This document shows, one piece after another, positions 8,271 to 15,952 of a DNA stretch of 64,000 bases. Each line of letters opens with the position of its first letter. Positions within the stretch are counted from its first letter, which is position 1. Source of the DNA: JAYKGU01 sp035285585 (lineage in GTDB: Bacteria; Cyanobacteriota; Cyanobacteriia; CAKZMO01); assembly GCA_035285585.1 (NCBI GenBank), contig JAYKGU010000250.1, forward strand, positions 1-64,000. Direction: 5' to 3'. Below the pieces are notes generated by a model. It had not been told where the DNA came from. It ran no database searches and saw nothing but the letters and a program-made list of their open reading frames with translations. The translations under genes and the position numbers were made by a program.

Positions 8271-8816
8271 ATGGCAAAGTTTTATACTGAACTGTCCGAT
8301 GAGCTACAGCAGTTTATCCAGGAACAGCACATCTTTTTTACCGCCACCGCCCCCACTCAGGGCCGCGTTAACCTCTCCCCCAAGGGCATGGACACCTTTC
8401 GCTGCCTGGATGCTCAGACGGTTGCCTACCTTGATCTAACCGGCAGCGGCAATGAAACCGCCGCCCACCTCCATGAAAATGGTCGGATGACCATCATGTT
8501 TTGCAGCTTTAGCGATCGCCCCCTCATTCTTCGCCTGTATGGCCAGGGGTGTGTTCTCCATCAAGGTGACCCAGACTGGGAGTCAATTCACGCTCACTTC
8601 CCATTTCTTCCAGGAGAGCGGCAGCTCATTGTGCTGGCAATTGAGTCCGTGCAAACGTCTTGCGGCTTTGGGGTGCCCAGATATACCTTTGAAGAATCCC
8701 GCGACACCCTGGTCTCCTGGGCGAAGCAGAAGGGCGAGGCCGGTCTGCAGGACTATCGGCGCAAGAAGAATCAGATCAGCATCGACGGGCTGCCGACCCA
8801 GCTACCCGTCGATTGA
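8271..8816 (+). CDS. pyridoxamine 5'-phosphate oxidase-related flavin-binding protein
   Basis: The 181-residue product has the split-barrel FMN-binding fold of the PNPOx-like superfamily: an N-terminal helix, then a strand region with GRVNLSPKGMDTFR and the DLTGSGNETAAHLHENGR stretch where flavin phosphate is normally held. Members act as flavin- or F420-dependent reductases or remain uncharacterised; this one is not the vitamin B6 enzyme PdxH. It sits 29 bases behind the InrS-like gene on the same strand and may share its promoter, which would put it under metal control (inference). Confidence 0.8.
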   Translation: MAKFYTELSDELQQFIQEQHIFFTATAPTQGRVNLSPKGMDTFRCLDAQTVAYLDLTGSGNETAAHLHENGRMTIMFCSFSDRPLILRLYGQGCVLHQGDPDWESIHAHFPFLPGERQLIVLAIESVQTSCGFGVPRYTFEESRDTLVSWAKQKGEAGLQDYRRKKNQISIDGLPTQLPVD

Positions 8817-8868
8817 AATCTGGCAGGCAAATTGAAGCAGGAGATTTCCAGGAAAAAATTTACCTGGG

Positions 8869-9585
8869 TTAATTGACGTTTTTTAACTCTTCACGCAGCA
8901 CCTTGCGATACACCAGGGACAGATAGGGCGATACGATATTGGTTTCGCTGCCATATCCCAGGCTGGTCCAGGTACCCGATAGCAGCGAGAACACACGCTC
9001 AATATCGCCGCTGCGCAGGATGGCCGCCAAATCCGTACCCCAAACGTTTTCGTCGGCCAACCAGGCATAGACCACTGCATCCTGGTACTGAGGTTCAAAG
9101 CTGTAGCCCTCCTGGGATGGCTGAAGCGATCGCTGGGGATGATAATCCTCCGCCACCTCTTTCCAGGTGTTGCTGAGAAACTGGTAACGCCCCGCCGCCG
9201 TAGTGCAGTTGCCCACATTCGGCCCCGCCACAATGGGCATACAGCGGTCGGGATGCTGGCTCAGGTCGTCGAACCGGATACCGCCATAGAGAATGGAGTA
9301 GGGCTGGGGGTAATTGGCCTCACCCACAGCAATAGTGCGCATGAGCGCTCGCAGGTAAGGGTCGCCCCCCTCCATGACCAGGGGCGGCGGGTTGTAAAAC
9401 CCCAGGGGAGCCATCAGCCAGCGGCGGTCGGGCAAACCATCGCGCAGTAACAGCACCAGGGCGCAAACCACCAGGGGGCTGAGCAGGCGAGAGGCGGTGC
9501 GGGGCAGCCGTCGAGAGGACGTTGGCAGGTTGAAATTGCGATCGCGTCGGGCAGGGAAAGTCACAGATAACGTCAGTAATGGCAA
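8869..9585 (-). CDS. membrane-anchored lysozyme-like muramidase (GH104/GH24-type)
   Basis: The 238-residue protein has one transmembrane stretch at about 33-48 and an extracytoplasmic domain from about 75 with the lysozyme-like order GEANYPQPYS (Glu as likely acid catalyst), RCMPIVAGP, then TTAAGRYQFLSNTW. These match small phage-type muramidases that cleave the glycan of peptidoglycan. The first codon chosen is TTG; a GTG at 9564 is equally possible and no Shine-Dalgarno sequence decides. It converges on the flavoprotein gene. A role in wall remodelling is inferred. Confidence 0.75.
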   Translation of the reverse strand: MPLLTLSVTFPARRDRNFNLPTSSRRLPRTASRLLSPLVVCALVLLLRDGLPDRRWLMAPLGFYNPPPLVMEGGDPYLRALMRTIAVGEANYPQPYSILYGGIRFDDLSQHPDRCMPIVAGPNVGNCTTAAGRYQFLSNTWKEVAEDYHPQRSLQPSQEGYSFEPQYQDAVVYAWLADENVWGTDLAAILRSGDIERVFSLLSGTWTSLGYGSETNIVSPYLSLVYRKVLREELKNVN

Positions 9586-9649
9586 TACTAAACAGCGGTA
9601 GCCAATAGAGTAGCACCTTGGAATGCCCGATGCTCAACCTTCCCGTAGC

Positions 9650-10327
9650 CTAGCTGGCAACTCGCGTGCCTCCCACCTCGGCAAATAGCTGGGCAAACGG
9701 CTTAGCAGGTGCCTCCGCCTGGGTCACAATTTCCACCACCTGATTGCGGGCATCGGGATGAAACAGTGCCTCAACACAAACCTGGGCCACTTTGACACGG
9801 GGAATACTTCCCTCAAACAAGGTATCGGCTCCAGCCATAACGATGGAATTCTCGTCGTTCTCGTTCTTTAGCCCACCGGGTCGCACAATGGTATAAGGAA
9901 TACCACTGCTTTGTAAGTACTCCTCCGCCTGCTTTTTCCAGTACAGCACTAGCCAAAACAAATTCAGAGGGTGGAAGAACTTAGAGACACAGAGGGACGA
10001 CACAAACACAAACTGCTCCAGCCCCTTCGCCTTGGCAGCGTCCGCCAGGTGGCGGGTGCCTTCGTAATCCACTTTGTAGGGACCGGTGACATCAAAGCTG
10101 GGGGTAGCTCCGGTGGCGCAGAGAAGGACGGTGCTGTCGGCGATCGCATCCACCAGCGTCTCCGGCTTGAGCACATCCCCCACCACCAGCTCCACCGGGT
10201 CGGGCAGTAAGTCCCGCCCCTTATCCAAATCTCGCACGAGGGCACGCACGGGAATGTTGCGCTGTACCAGCTCTGCCACAATGCGGCGTCCGGTTTCTCC
10301 AGTAGCCCCTGCTACAAATGCTTTCAT
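9650..10327 (-). CDS. atypical short-chain dehydrogenase-like NAD(P)-binding protein
   Basis: The 225-residue product starts MKAFVAGATGETGRRIV, a Rossmann GATGxTG nucleotide motif, and has the later VSSLCVSKFF and PYTIVRPGGL segments seen in atypical SDR proteins related to plant Tic62-like domains and Ycf39. It should bind NAD(P)H in the cytosol. The classical YxxxK pair is not evident; the stretch LYWKKQAEEYL lies where it is expected. Function is unknown; NmrA-like redox sensing is an alternative. It stands 64 bases upstream of the muramidase gene on the same strand. Confidence 0.8.
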   Translation of the reverse strand: MKAFVAGATGETGRRIVAELVQRNIPVRALVRDLDKGRDLLPDPVELVVGDVLKPETLVDAIADSTVLLCATGATPSFDVTGPYKVDYEGTRHLADAAKAKGLEQFVFVSSLCVSKFFHPLNLFWLVLYWKKQAEEYLQSSGIPYTIVRPGGLKNENDENSIVMAGADTLFEGSIPRVKVAQVCVEALFHPDARNQVVEIVTQAEAPAKPFAQLFAEVGGTRVAS

Positions 10328-10947
10328 AGGTCTTCGTTATCTTTCGTTACTGAGTGATCATCCGCAAACCGGCAGCCTTTTGAGCGTCCCCAAAGCCTAA
10401 CCAGGTTTTTAGACAGGTTTTTAATAGATGAATAATGGATAAATGTTAGTTGAATATCCGTGCTGTGACATCCTCCCAATGCAGAATGAATGGGACAGCG
10501 GATTATTAAGCATTGGCAAACTCTTCCTGGGGAACGGTTGGAACCTCCGATCAGGAATTCTGGTCGTGGATAAACGGTCAGTCCTGCGTCTGCTAATGGC
10601 CTGAGTGGTTATTAGCAGCGGCATACCCGTCTACCTAAAGACTGATTTGGAACTCACTTAGGGAATTCTGTCCATAGGCCCTGTAGCATCCCCCGGTTGG
10701 GTCTATCGGCCTGAGGGGCTGGTGCGGTTATTGTTACGCAGTTAATGGAACTGACCAGTATTCCGTATTCCGTATATCGATCATGGCTAGATCGTTGGAG
10801 AGCAAGATATGCTGAGCTAGAGTAGATACAAAACTAAAGCTTCAGTTACGAATCTCAAGTTTTAGGGATCACCGCTCAACCCTGGTTGCGATCGCACGCA
10901 AATCCGGTCATCTTCCACTATTTGCACTTTGATAGGGCAGTGGGTTT
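10328..10947. other. 620-base intergenic region
   Basis: Between the divergent SDR-like and DUF1997 genes I see no credible coding frame. Two inverted repeats stand out: CCAATGC/GCATTGG (10476-10482 with 10510-10516), next to TGTGACATCCTCCCAATG, which resembles the hairpin end of IS200/IS605-type elements, and CTGCTAAT/ATTAGCAG (10590-10618). They may be remains of a mobile element. Promoters of both flanking genes should lie here but I cannot place them. Confidence 0.4.
10590..10618. repeat. short inverted repeat
   Basis: CTGCTAAT (10590-10597) and ATTAGCAG (10611-10618) form an 8-base perfect inverted repeat around a 13-base loop. There is no T-run, so it is not a typical terminator. It may be an operator or a transposon relic. 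Confidence 0.4.
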
Positions 10948-11655
10948 ATGCAGGCAAATTCAGCAAATCATCATCTCTACGGAACCTCTGGGAAGCTGCT
11001 GCACATCACCTCCGATGCAGCTAGCAGTGCCAGAATGGCGGACGATCACGGCTCAGACGAACCCCTGGCCACCGCAGAACCTTCCCAGTTCCGGGGCCAG
11101 TTCGCGAGCTGTATGGAAATGTATGCCGATTCAGCCACGGTTAAACAGTACCTGGATAGCCATCACGAATGGTTTCACCGCTGCGCCCATCCCATGGCAG
11201 CGGAGCCGCTGGGTGACAATGGCTACGCTCTAATCATCGGGCGCTTTGGCTCTTTTGGTTATGAAGTAGAACCCAAGATTGGTCTGGACCTGCTGCCTCA
11301 GGACGAGGGCGTCTACCGAATTTGTACCATCCCGATTCCAGGCTACGAACCTCCTGGTTATGACGTAGACTTCCGAGCCTCGCTCCAGCTTGTAGATGCT
11401 GAGTCGGGTAACGAAGCGACCTGTGGAGCCTCGGCAGTAACCCACGTTGAGTGGGAGCTGGATCTGAACGTGCTCATCCACTTCCCCCGCTTTATCCACG
11501 CCCTGCCCAAATCACTGGTGCAGACGACGGGCGATCGCCTGCTCAATCAAATCGTGCGTCAGGTATCCCGGCGCTTGACCCGCAAGGTTCAGGAAGACTT
11601 CCACAGGCAAATGGGCATTCCCTTTCCCAAACCCCGCAAAAAAGCATGGCGGTAA
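10948..11655 (+). CDS. DUF1997 family protein
   Basis: The 235-residue protein belongs to a family confined to cyanobacteria and plastids, without a settled function. The conserved part starts near residue 45 (FRGQFASCMEMYAD), includes the lipid-binding-like strand region GYALIIGRFGSFGYEVEPKIGLD, and ends with the typical basic tail FPKPRKK. The first 30-40 residues are poorly conserved in appearance, so an internal ATG at 11035 is an alternative start. No signal peptide is seen. The SDR gene follows about 90 bases later on the same strand. Confidence 0.8.
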   Translation: MQANSANHHLYGTSGKLLHITSDAASSARMADDHGSDEPLATAEPSQFRGQFASCMEMYADSATVKQYLDSHHEWFHRCAHPMAAEPLGDNGYALIIGRFGSFGYEVEPKIGLDLLPQDEGVYRICTIPIPGYEPPGYDVDFRASLQLVDAESGNEATCGASAVTHVEWELDLNVLIHFPRFIHALPKSLVQTTGDRLLNQIVRQVSRRLTRKVQEDFHRQMGIPFPKPRKKAWR

Positions 11656-11748
11656 GCTCCCCCCTTTTCAATTCCTCCGTCCATCCCCTGCCTGGGGTTA
11701 GTATATTGGGACTGGTGAACTTGAAGATTGGATTGGGGTTTGGGCAGC

Positions 11749-12537
11749 ATGCAGACGGCACTGATTACAGGCGCATCCTACGGAATTGGGGAAACCTTTG
11801 CAAATGAACTGGCGGCACGGGGCATGCATTTGGTGCTGGTCGCCCGGTCTGCTGATCGGCTAAATGCGCTGGCAGAAACCCTGCGGCAGCAGCACCAGGT
11901 TCAGGTTGAGGTGATTCCCCAGGATTTAGTCCAGCCTGACGGTCCCAGCAAGGTTTATCAAGCGGTGAAACAGCAGGGACTTACCATTGACCTGTTGATC
12001 AACAACGCTGGATTTGGCGAATACGGCAAGTTTAGCGATCGCCCGCGCGATCGCCACCTTGACATGATTCGCCTTAATGTACTGGCGCTGGTAGATCTGA
12101 CTCACCAGTTTCTCGCTGATATGCAGCAGCGGCGGTCAGGCAGCATCGTCAATGTCGCCTCCATTGCCGCATTCCAGCCCATTCCCTACATGTCGGTTTA
12201 TGCCGCCACCAAGGCATTTGTTTTGAGCTTTAGCGAAGCCCTCTGGGCCGAAACCCAGCCCTACGGGGTACGTGTGCTGGCTGTGTGCCCTGGTCCCACC
12301 GAAACCCAGTTCTTTAAAGAAGCTGGCTTCCCCCAAACCTTCGCTGGCAGTACCCCCCAGGGAATGACCCAGCCTGAAGTGGTGGTGCGGGATACTTTAA
12401 AGGCGCTCGAAAAAAACAGCCCAACCGTAGTTAACGGTGGGCTGCTGAATAATCTCATCGTCAATCTTCCCCGATTTCTGCCCCGGCCTGCGATTGTGCG
12501 AGCGGTTGCTAATCAGTTTCGTCCTTCCGGTCAATAG
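11749..12537 (+). CDS. short-chain dehydrogenase/reductase
   Basis: This is a classical SDR of 262 residues from MQTALITGASYGIG. The cofactor motif TGASYGIG lies at 7-14, NNAG near 85, and the catalytic triad is Ser138, Tyr151 and Lys155 (VYAATKAF). Arg at the end of the second strand (VARSADRL) suggests NADP(H) use. The substrate is unknown; close relatives are annotated as DltE/YqjQ-like oxidoreductases. An upstream in-frame ATG (11728) would add seven residues before the fold begins, so I use 11749. Confidence 0.88.
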   Translation: MQTALITGASYGIGETFANELAARGMHLVLVARSADRLNALAETLRQQHQVQVEVIPQDLVQPDGPSKVYQAVKQQGLTIDLLINNAGFGEYGKFSDRPRDRHLDMIRLNVLALVDLTHQFLADMQQRRSGSIVNVASIAAFQPIPYMSVYAATKAFVLSFSEALWAETQPYGVRVLAVCPGPTETQFFKEAGFPQTFAGSTPQGMTQPEVVVRDTLKALEKNSPTVVNGGLLNNLIVNLPRFLPRPAIVRAVANQFRPSGQ

Positions 12538-12612
12538 ATTCTCATCTCAGGCGTATGAACCAACGAATCCGCTAAGGCTCGTGGACTTAAATGAGGTGAA
12601 ATTCCTGGAATA

Positions 12613-12634
12613 GGGGCATGGAATTCCATGCCCC
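12613..12634. terminator. perfect 22-base palindrome between convergent genes
   Basis: GGGGCATGGAA is followed directly by its exact complement, giving a perfect hairpin with no unpaired bases. It stands between the stop codons of the SDR (+) and DUF937 (-) genes, the place for a two-way terminator. There is no long T-run on either side, so termination efficiency is uncertain. Confidence 0.55.
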
Positions 12635-12707
12635 GACAGGCCGGATCATTACAGGCTATTTAATCCACGACCCTAACAGGGTTTTTGGATCGGTTTTGAG
12701 TGGGCTG

Positions 12708-13241
12708 CTAGCCCTGGCGCATGAACTGGCTGGCCATGGATAAAGCATCGCCCATGTCTACGTCACCGTCGCCATCGGAATCCAGGAACGCCCCCAGCAC
12801 TGAGTTGGGCTGGGCCGACCGGGATACGCCCTGGCTGCTTGACCCGGTTTTGAGAAAATTCAGCACCAGGGGCACCAGGACAGGCAGCATGGCCTGCACA
12901 GTAGCGGCATTGATCCCCGTTTTCTGAGATGCATCTTCAGCAAGGTGTTGCTGCTCCTCCTGGCTAAAGAGGGACTGCAGGGCCGCCATGCTAGGGCTGG
13001 TGCCCGCAAACTGGTCGATCAAATCTTCTACCAGGTCCTGCCCACCCTGGCGGCGTTTATCCTGCAAAGAGGAGCGCACATAGCTTCCCACCACCGACAT
13101 CAGCTTCTGGGTGTTGGCGGCACTGCCCACCTGGCCGCCTGCAAGCTGCTGTACCGTGTCCAGGATGCCGCTGAGCTGACCGGGGTTAGCCTGCTGGTTG
13201 GGGTTATTTAGGGCACCCACCACCTGATCAAAAAGTCCCAT
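12708..13241 (-). CDS. DUF937 (YidB-like) protein with calcium-binding-type loop
   Basis: The 177-residue protein starts MGLFDQVVGALNNPN and has the helical DUF937 region at about 25-135 (SQEEQQHLAEDASQKTGINA), followed by a hydrophobic LPVLVPLVLNFL segment. Near the C-terminus (about 152-165) stands DSDGDGDVDMGD, which matches an EF-hand or dockerin-type calcium loop. YidB-like proteins have no settled biochemical role. It follows ctaB by 34 bases on the same strand and may be the last gene of a ctaA-ctaB operon; any link to haem is inference. Confidence 0.8.
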   Translation of the reverse strand: MGLFDQVVGALNNPNQQANPGQLSGILDTVQQLAGGQVGSAANTQKLMSVVGSYVRSSLQDKRRQGGQDLVEDLIDQFAGTSPSMAALQSLFSQEEQQHLAEDASQKTGINAATVQAMLPVLVPLVLNFLKTGSSSQGVSRSAQPNSVLGAFLDSDGDGDVDMGDALSMASQFMRQG

Positions 13242-13275
13242 TCTTAAAGTTCCTCAATTCGATTTCACCCAGATA

Positions 13276-14259
13276 TTAACCCCGTACCAGTAGCGTGCTG
13301 ACTACAGCGCTCAAATTTTCAGAGAGGGCCGTAGTGACCGTGTGGGTGAAGGGCAAAACATCTACCGCCATGCCGCCGCAGAGGAGCATCATGTAGAGGA
13401 TGGAATACTTAAAGAGCGATCGCGCCATGTCTTGATCAGATGGGTTTTTCAGGAGAGTCCAGGCTTTTGCTACAAAGAGCAGTCCCAGACCCAGGGCAAC
13501 CACCGCATAGACCATGCCCAAGGTTCCCAACGGATAAACCAGCAGCAGCGTCATGGGGATCAGCAGCAGCGTGTACAGGAAAATCTGCTCGGCGGTGGGG
13601 CGATCGCCCGCAACCACGGGAAGCATGGGTACCCCGACCTTGGCATAATCCTGACGGATCATCATAGCCAGCGCCCAGAAGTGGGGAGGCGTCCAAACAA
13701 AAATGATGGCAAAAAACACCCAGGCGGCCCAGCTTAGCTCACCTGTGACGGCAGCCCAGCCCACCAGAGGGGGAATGGCCCCAGCAGCCCCGCCAATTAC
13801 GATGTTTTGGGTGCTGTGACGCTTCAGCCAGTGAGTGTACACCAGGACGTAGGTAACGATCCCAGACATGGCCAGGCAAGCGCTCAGCAGGTTCGCAAAA
13901 ACGGTCAGCAGGACAAAGGAGGTGGTGGCCAGGGCAATGGCAAACAACAGCGCGTCCCGTGGCTGAATTCGTCCCGATGGTAGGGGCCGGTGGCGGGTTC
14001 GCTCCATCTCGTAGTCGATATCCCGGTCGTACAGGCAGTTAATGGTGTTCGCTGAAGCCGCAGCCAGCAAGCCTCCCAGGAGGGTCACCAGCACCAGCAG
14101 CGGGTCGGGTTGTCCCTGGGCCGCCATCCACATGCTGCCCGCCGTCGTGATCAGCAGCAGGACAATAATGCGGGGCTTCGTAAGCTGGATATAGCTTTTT
14201 ATCACCTCCCAGACGTTTTCATGGTGGCGATAGACATTTGAAGTCATTGATTCATGCAT
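13276..14259 (-). CDS. ctaB: protohaem IX farnesyltransferase (haem O synthase)
   Basis: CtaB adds a farnesyl chain to haem B, giving haem O, in the cytoplasmic or thylakoid membrane. The 327-residue product has about eight to nine membrane helices and the UbiA-family diphosphate-binding motif N74xxxD78xxxD82 (NTINCLYDRDIDYEMERTRHR) followed by RPLPSGR; a second Asp-rich loop is less clear. Two ATGs (14259 and 14247) are possible and neither has a good Shine-Dalgarno sequence. It follows ctaA by 98 bases on the same strand; CtaA uses its product. Confidence 0.95.
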   Translation of the reverse strand: MHESMTSNVYRHHENVWEVIKSYIQLTKPRIIVLLLITTAGSMWMAAQGQPDPLLVLVTLLGGLLAAASANTINCLYDRDIDYEMERTRHRPLPSGRIQPRDALLFAIALATTSFVLLTVFANLLSACLAMSGIVTYVLVYTHWLKRHSTQNIVIGGAAGAIPPLVGWAAVTGELSWAAWVFFAIIFVWTPPHFWALAMMIRQDYAKVGVPMLPVVAGDRPTAEQIFLYTLLLIPMTLLLVYPLGTLGMVYAVVALGLGLLFVAKAWTLLKNPSDQDMARSLFKYSILYMMLLCGGMAVDVLPFTHTVTTALSENLSAVVSTLLVRG

Positions 14260-14357
14260 GAGTGTTAGTTTGAATGGCGTGTAGATAACAGAGGGAACAA
14301 AATCTGATTCGAGTAGCCAGCGCTTAGGCAGCAGGCATTTAGTTATTCAGTAGATGT

Positions 14358-15341
14358 TCAGGATTGGGGCGTCAGTTCAGCCGATGTGGGGATTGGGGAG
14401 CGATCGCGCCATGCCAGGACGGTGATGACTACCAGGGTGCCCAAAAGGGCTGCTCCAACGGTTTGGTGGGCGATCGTCAGCAGTTCTACCTGCAGGTGCA
14501 GCCGGAAGGTGGCCACCCCCAGGGCAATTTGAGCGGCCAATAACAGCCCCGACAGACGAGCCACCTGGCGAAGCCTGGGATTCAGCTCAGCCCGTCGCCA
14601 GCCCATCACCACTACAGCCAGCACCGCCAGGGTCGCCGGGATCACCCCCAGCAAATGGCTATTCATGACAGCACAGAGCTGCGCGAGGGACAGACACTGG
14701 TGTAAAGCCCACTGGGAACCGACCAGTCCCCCGGACAAACTTTGCAGGTAGATCAGAACTGCCGCACCCAGGCTGACCCAGGGCAGACGCCCCGCAGTGA
14801 ACTGGGTAGAGGGTCGGGTCAGCAGCAGCGTGCCCATTACCAGCAGCGTAGAGAAAAACAGCAGGGCGGTTCCCAGATGGGCGGTCACAATGTCGAAGCG
14901 CAGCAGTTCGGTAACGGTGAGGCCGCCCAGCAGCCCCTGCACACCGATCAGCCCCAGGGCGAACACGGCAGCCCAGGGTAGCCATCCCGGCAGCAGGGAT
15001 CGTCGCATCCAGCTCAGTACCACTAGGGCGATCGCCATCAGTCCAATTAGCGCTGCATCCAGACGGTGAATCCACTCCAGAAAAACCTGCAGGTTCATCT
15101 GCTGAGTGGGCAGCAGCGTTCCGTAGCAGAGGGGCCAGTCGGGGCAGGCCAGTCCGGCATTCATCACGCGGGTGGCGCTGCCGATACCCATGAGGATAAA
15201 GGTGGCGATCGCCATTTTCCAGATCAGCCGCCGCACCTGCTGCACGGCAGCTTCGGTAGGTGTAAGGGAGTAACCGGAAATCGGTGAATGGTGGATAGGA
15301 GTAGCCGATGGAGAATCAGAGCGGAGGGCAGGGTTGGCCAT
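14358..15341 (-). CDS. ctaA: haem A synthase
   Basis: CtaA (COX15 family) oxidises the methyl group of haem O to a formyl group, giving haem A for cytochrome oxidase. The 327-residue product has eight predicted helices and the conserved haem-ligand histidines in WIHRLDA, IVTAHLGTA, an LHQC/SHLLGV segment and IAHQTVGA. A Cys pair sits in NAGLACPDWPLCYG. The start at 15341 is fixed by AGGAGA seven bases upstream; a longer frame to 15500 lacks such a signal. Oxidase subunit genes often lie close to ctaA/ctaB in cyanobacteria but are absent from this window. Confidence 0.95.
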   Translation of the reverse strand: MANPALRSDSPSATPIHHSPISGYSLTPTEAAVQQVRRLIWKMAIATFILMGIGSATRVMNAGLACPDWPLCYGTLLPTQQMNLQVFLEWIHRLDAALIGLMAIALVVLSWMRRSLLPGWLPWAAVFALGLIGVQGLLGGLTVTELLRFDIVTAHLGTALLFFSTLLVMGTLLLTRPSTQFTAGRLPWVSLGAAVLIYLQSLSGGLVGSQWALHQCLSLAQLCAVMNSHLLGVIPATLAVLAVVVMGWRRAELNPRLRQVARLSGLLLAAQIALGVATFRLHLQVELLTIAHQTVGAALLGTLVVITVLAWRDRSPIPTSAELTPQS

Positions 15342-15952
15342 GTAAAAATCTCCTGAAGGGTAAGCCGAATCTCTCCCCAGACAGTGCTGGGGGAGCATAG
15401 ATGGATGGAGACAACCATCACAGGGGTAGTGAGAAGCCCAAATCTGGCTCAGGCTCCACTCCCGCCTAACGCTGGGAAAGCACCCGCTGACAAGGGGCAC
15501 CTGCGATCGCGGTGGGAATGGATGAGCCGCAACTTCAACTCTGGGCGATCGCCCAACACTACTACTCTAATGACGGAATCCCACATCCTTAGAAGCTTTA
15601 GGAATTTCTTTGGATTGTCGCTGCAGAAAAGAAGAGACAAATATCGGCAGGTTTTTTAGCAATCTGTGGCGTTTCTTAACAAATCGACATTAGCAGCAGT
15701 TCGTACAGGCCGCCCGCTGGCAATACGGAACAGTTCGCGGAGCGCTTGGCCCTATCAGGGGCGTCTCATTTGGCACAGAGCATCGGCGGAGGCACGATGC
15801 TCCTGGTAGGAGACCTGCACTTCTTCTATTCTAAAGCGGGCGGTTCAGTGCTGTGGCGCATATCTCGTTCTCTGTCAAGAGTAATTACCAGGAAAATTCC
15901 CTAGAAAACTTTTCCTGCCCTGTAGAGGGCGGCTTAAGGCTAGATGCCAGCG
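15342..15952. other. 611-base intergenic region upstream of ctaA
   Basis: This contains the ctaA ribosome-binding site and, further right, short repeats. GAGCATCG/CGATGCTC (about 15777-15801) forms a hairpin with a nine-base loop. A GTAGGAGACCTGC stretch near 15808 resembles a B12-box but has no riboswitch core around it. CCAGGAAAATTCCC with a later TTTTCCTG (around 15890-15918) resembles repeat fragments seen elsewhere in the window. I see no gene. Confidence 0.4.
15349..15354 (-). promoter_or_regulatory. ribosome-binding site fixing the ctaA start
   Basis: AGGAGA on the minus strand lies seven bases before the ATG at 15341, a textbook Shine-Dalgarno position. It favours a 327-residue CtaA over the longer open frame. 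Confidence 0.75.

Noticed and set aside
10421..10624. 67-codon minus-strand frame
   Set aside because: Overlaps the short inverted repeats, no ribosome site, no recognisable protein character.
15795..15830. B12-box-like GTAGGAGACCTGC (cobalamin riboswitch?)
   Set aside because: The remaining conserved parts of the riboswitch are absent and no gene on that strand follows.
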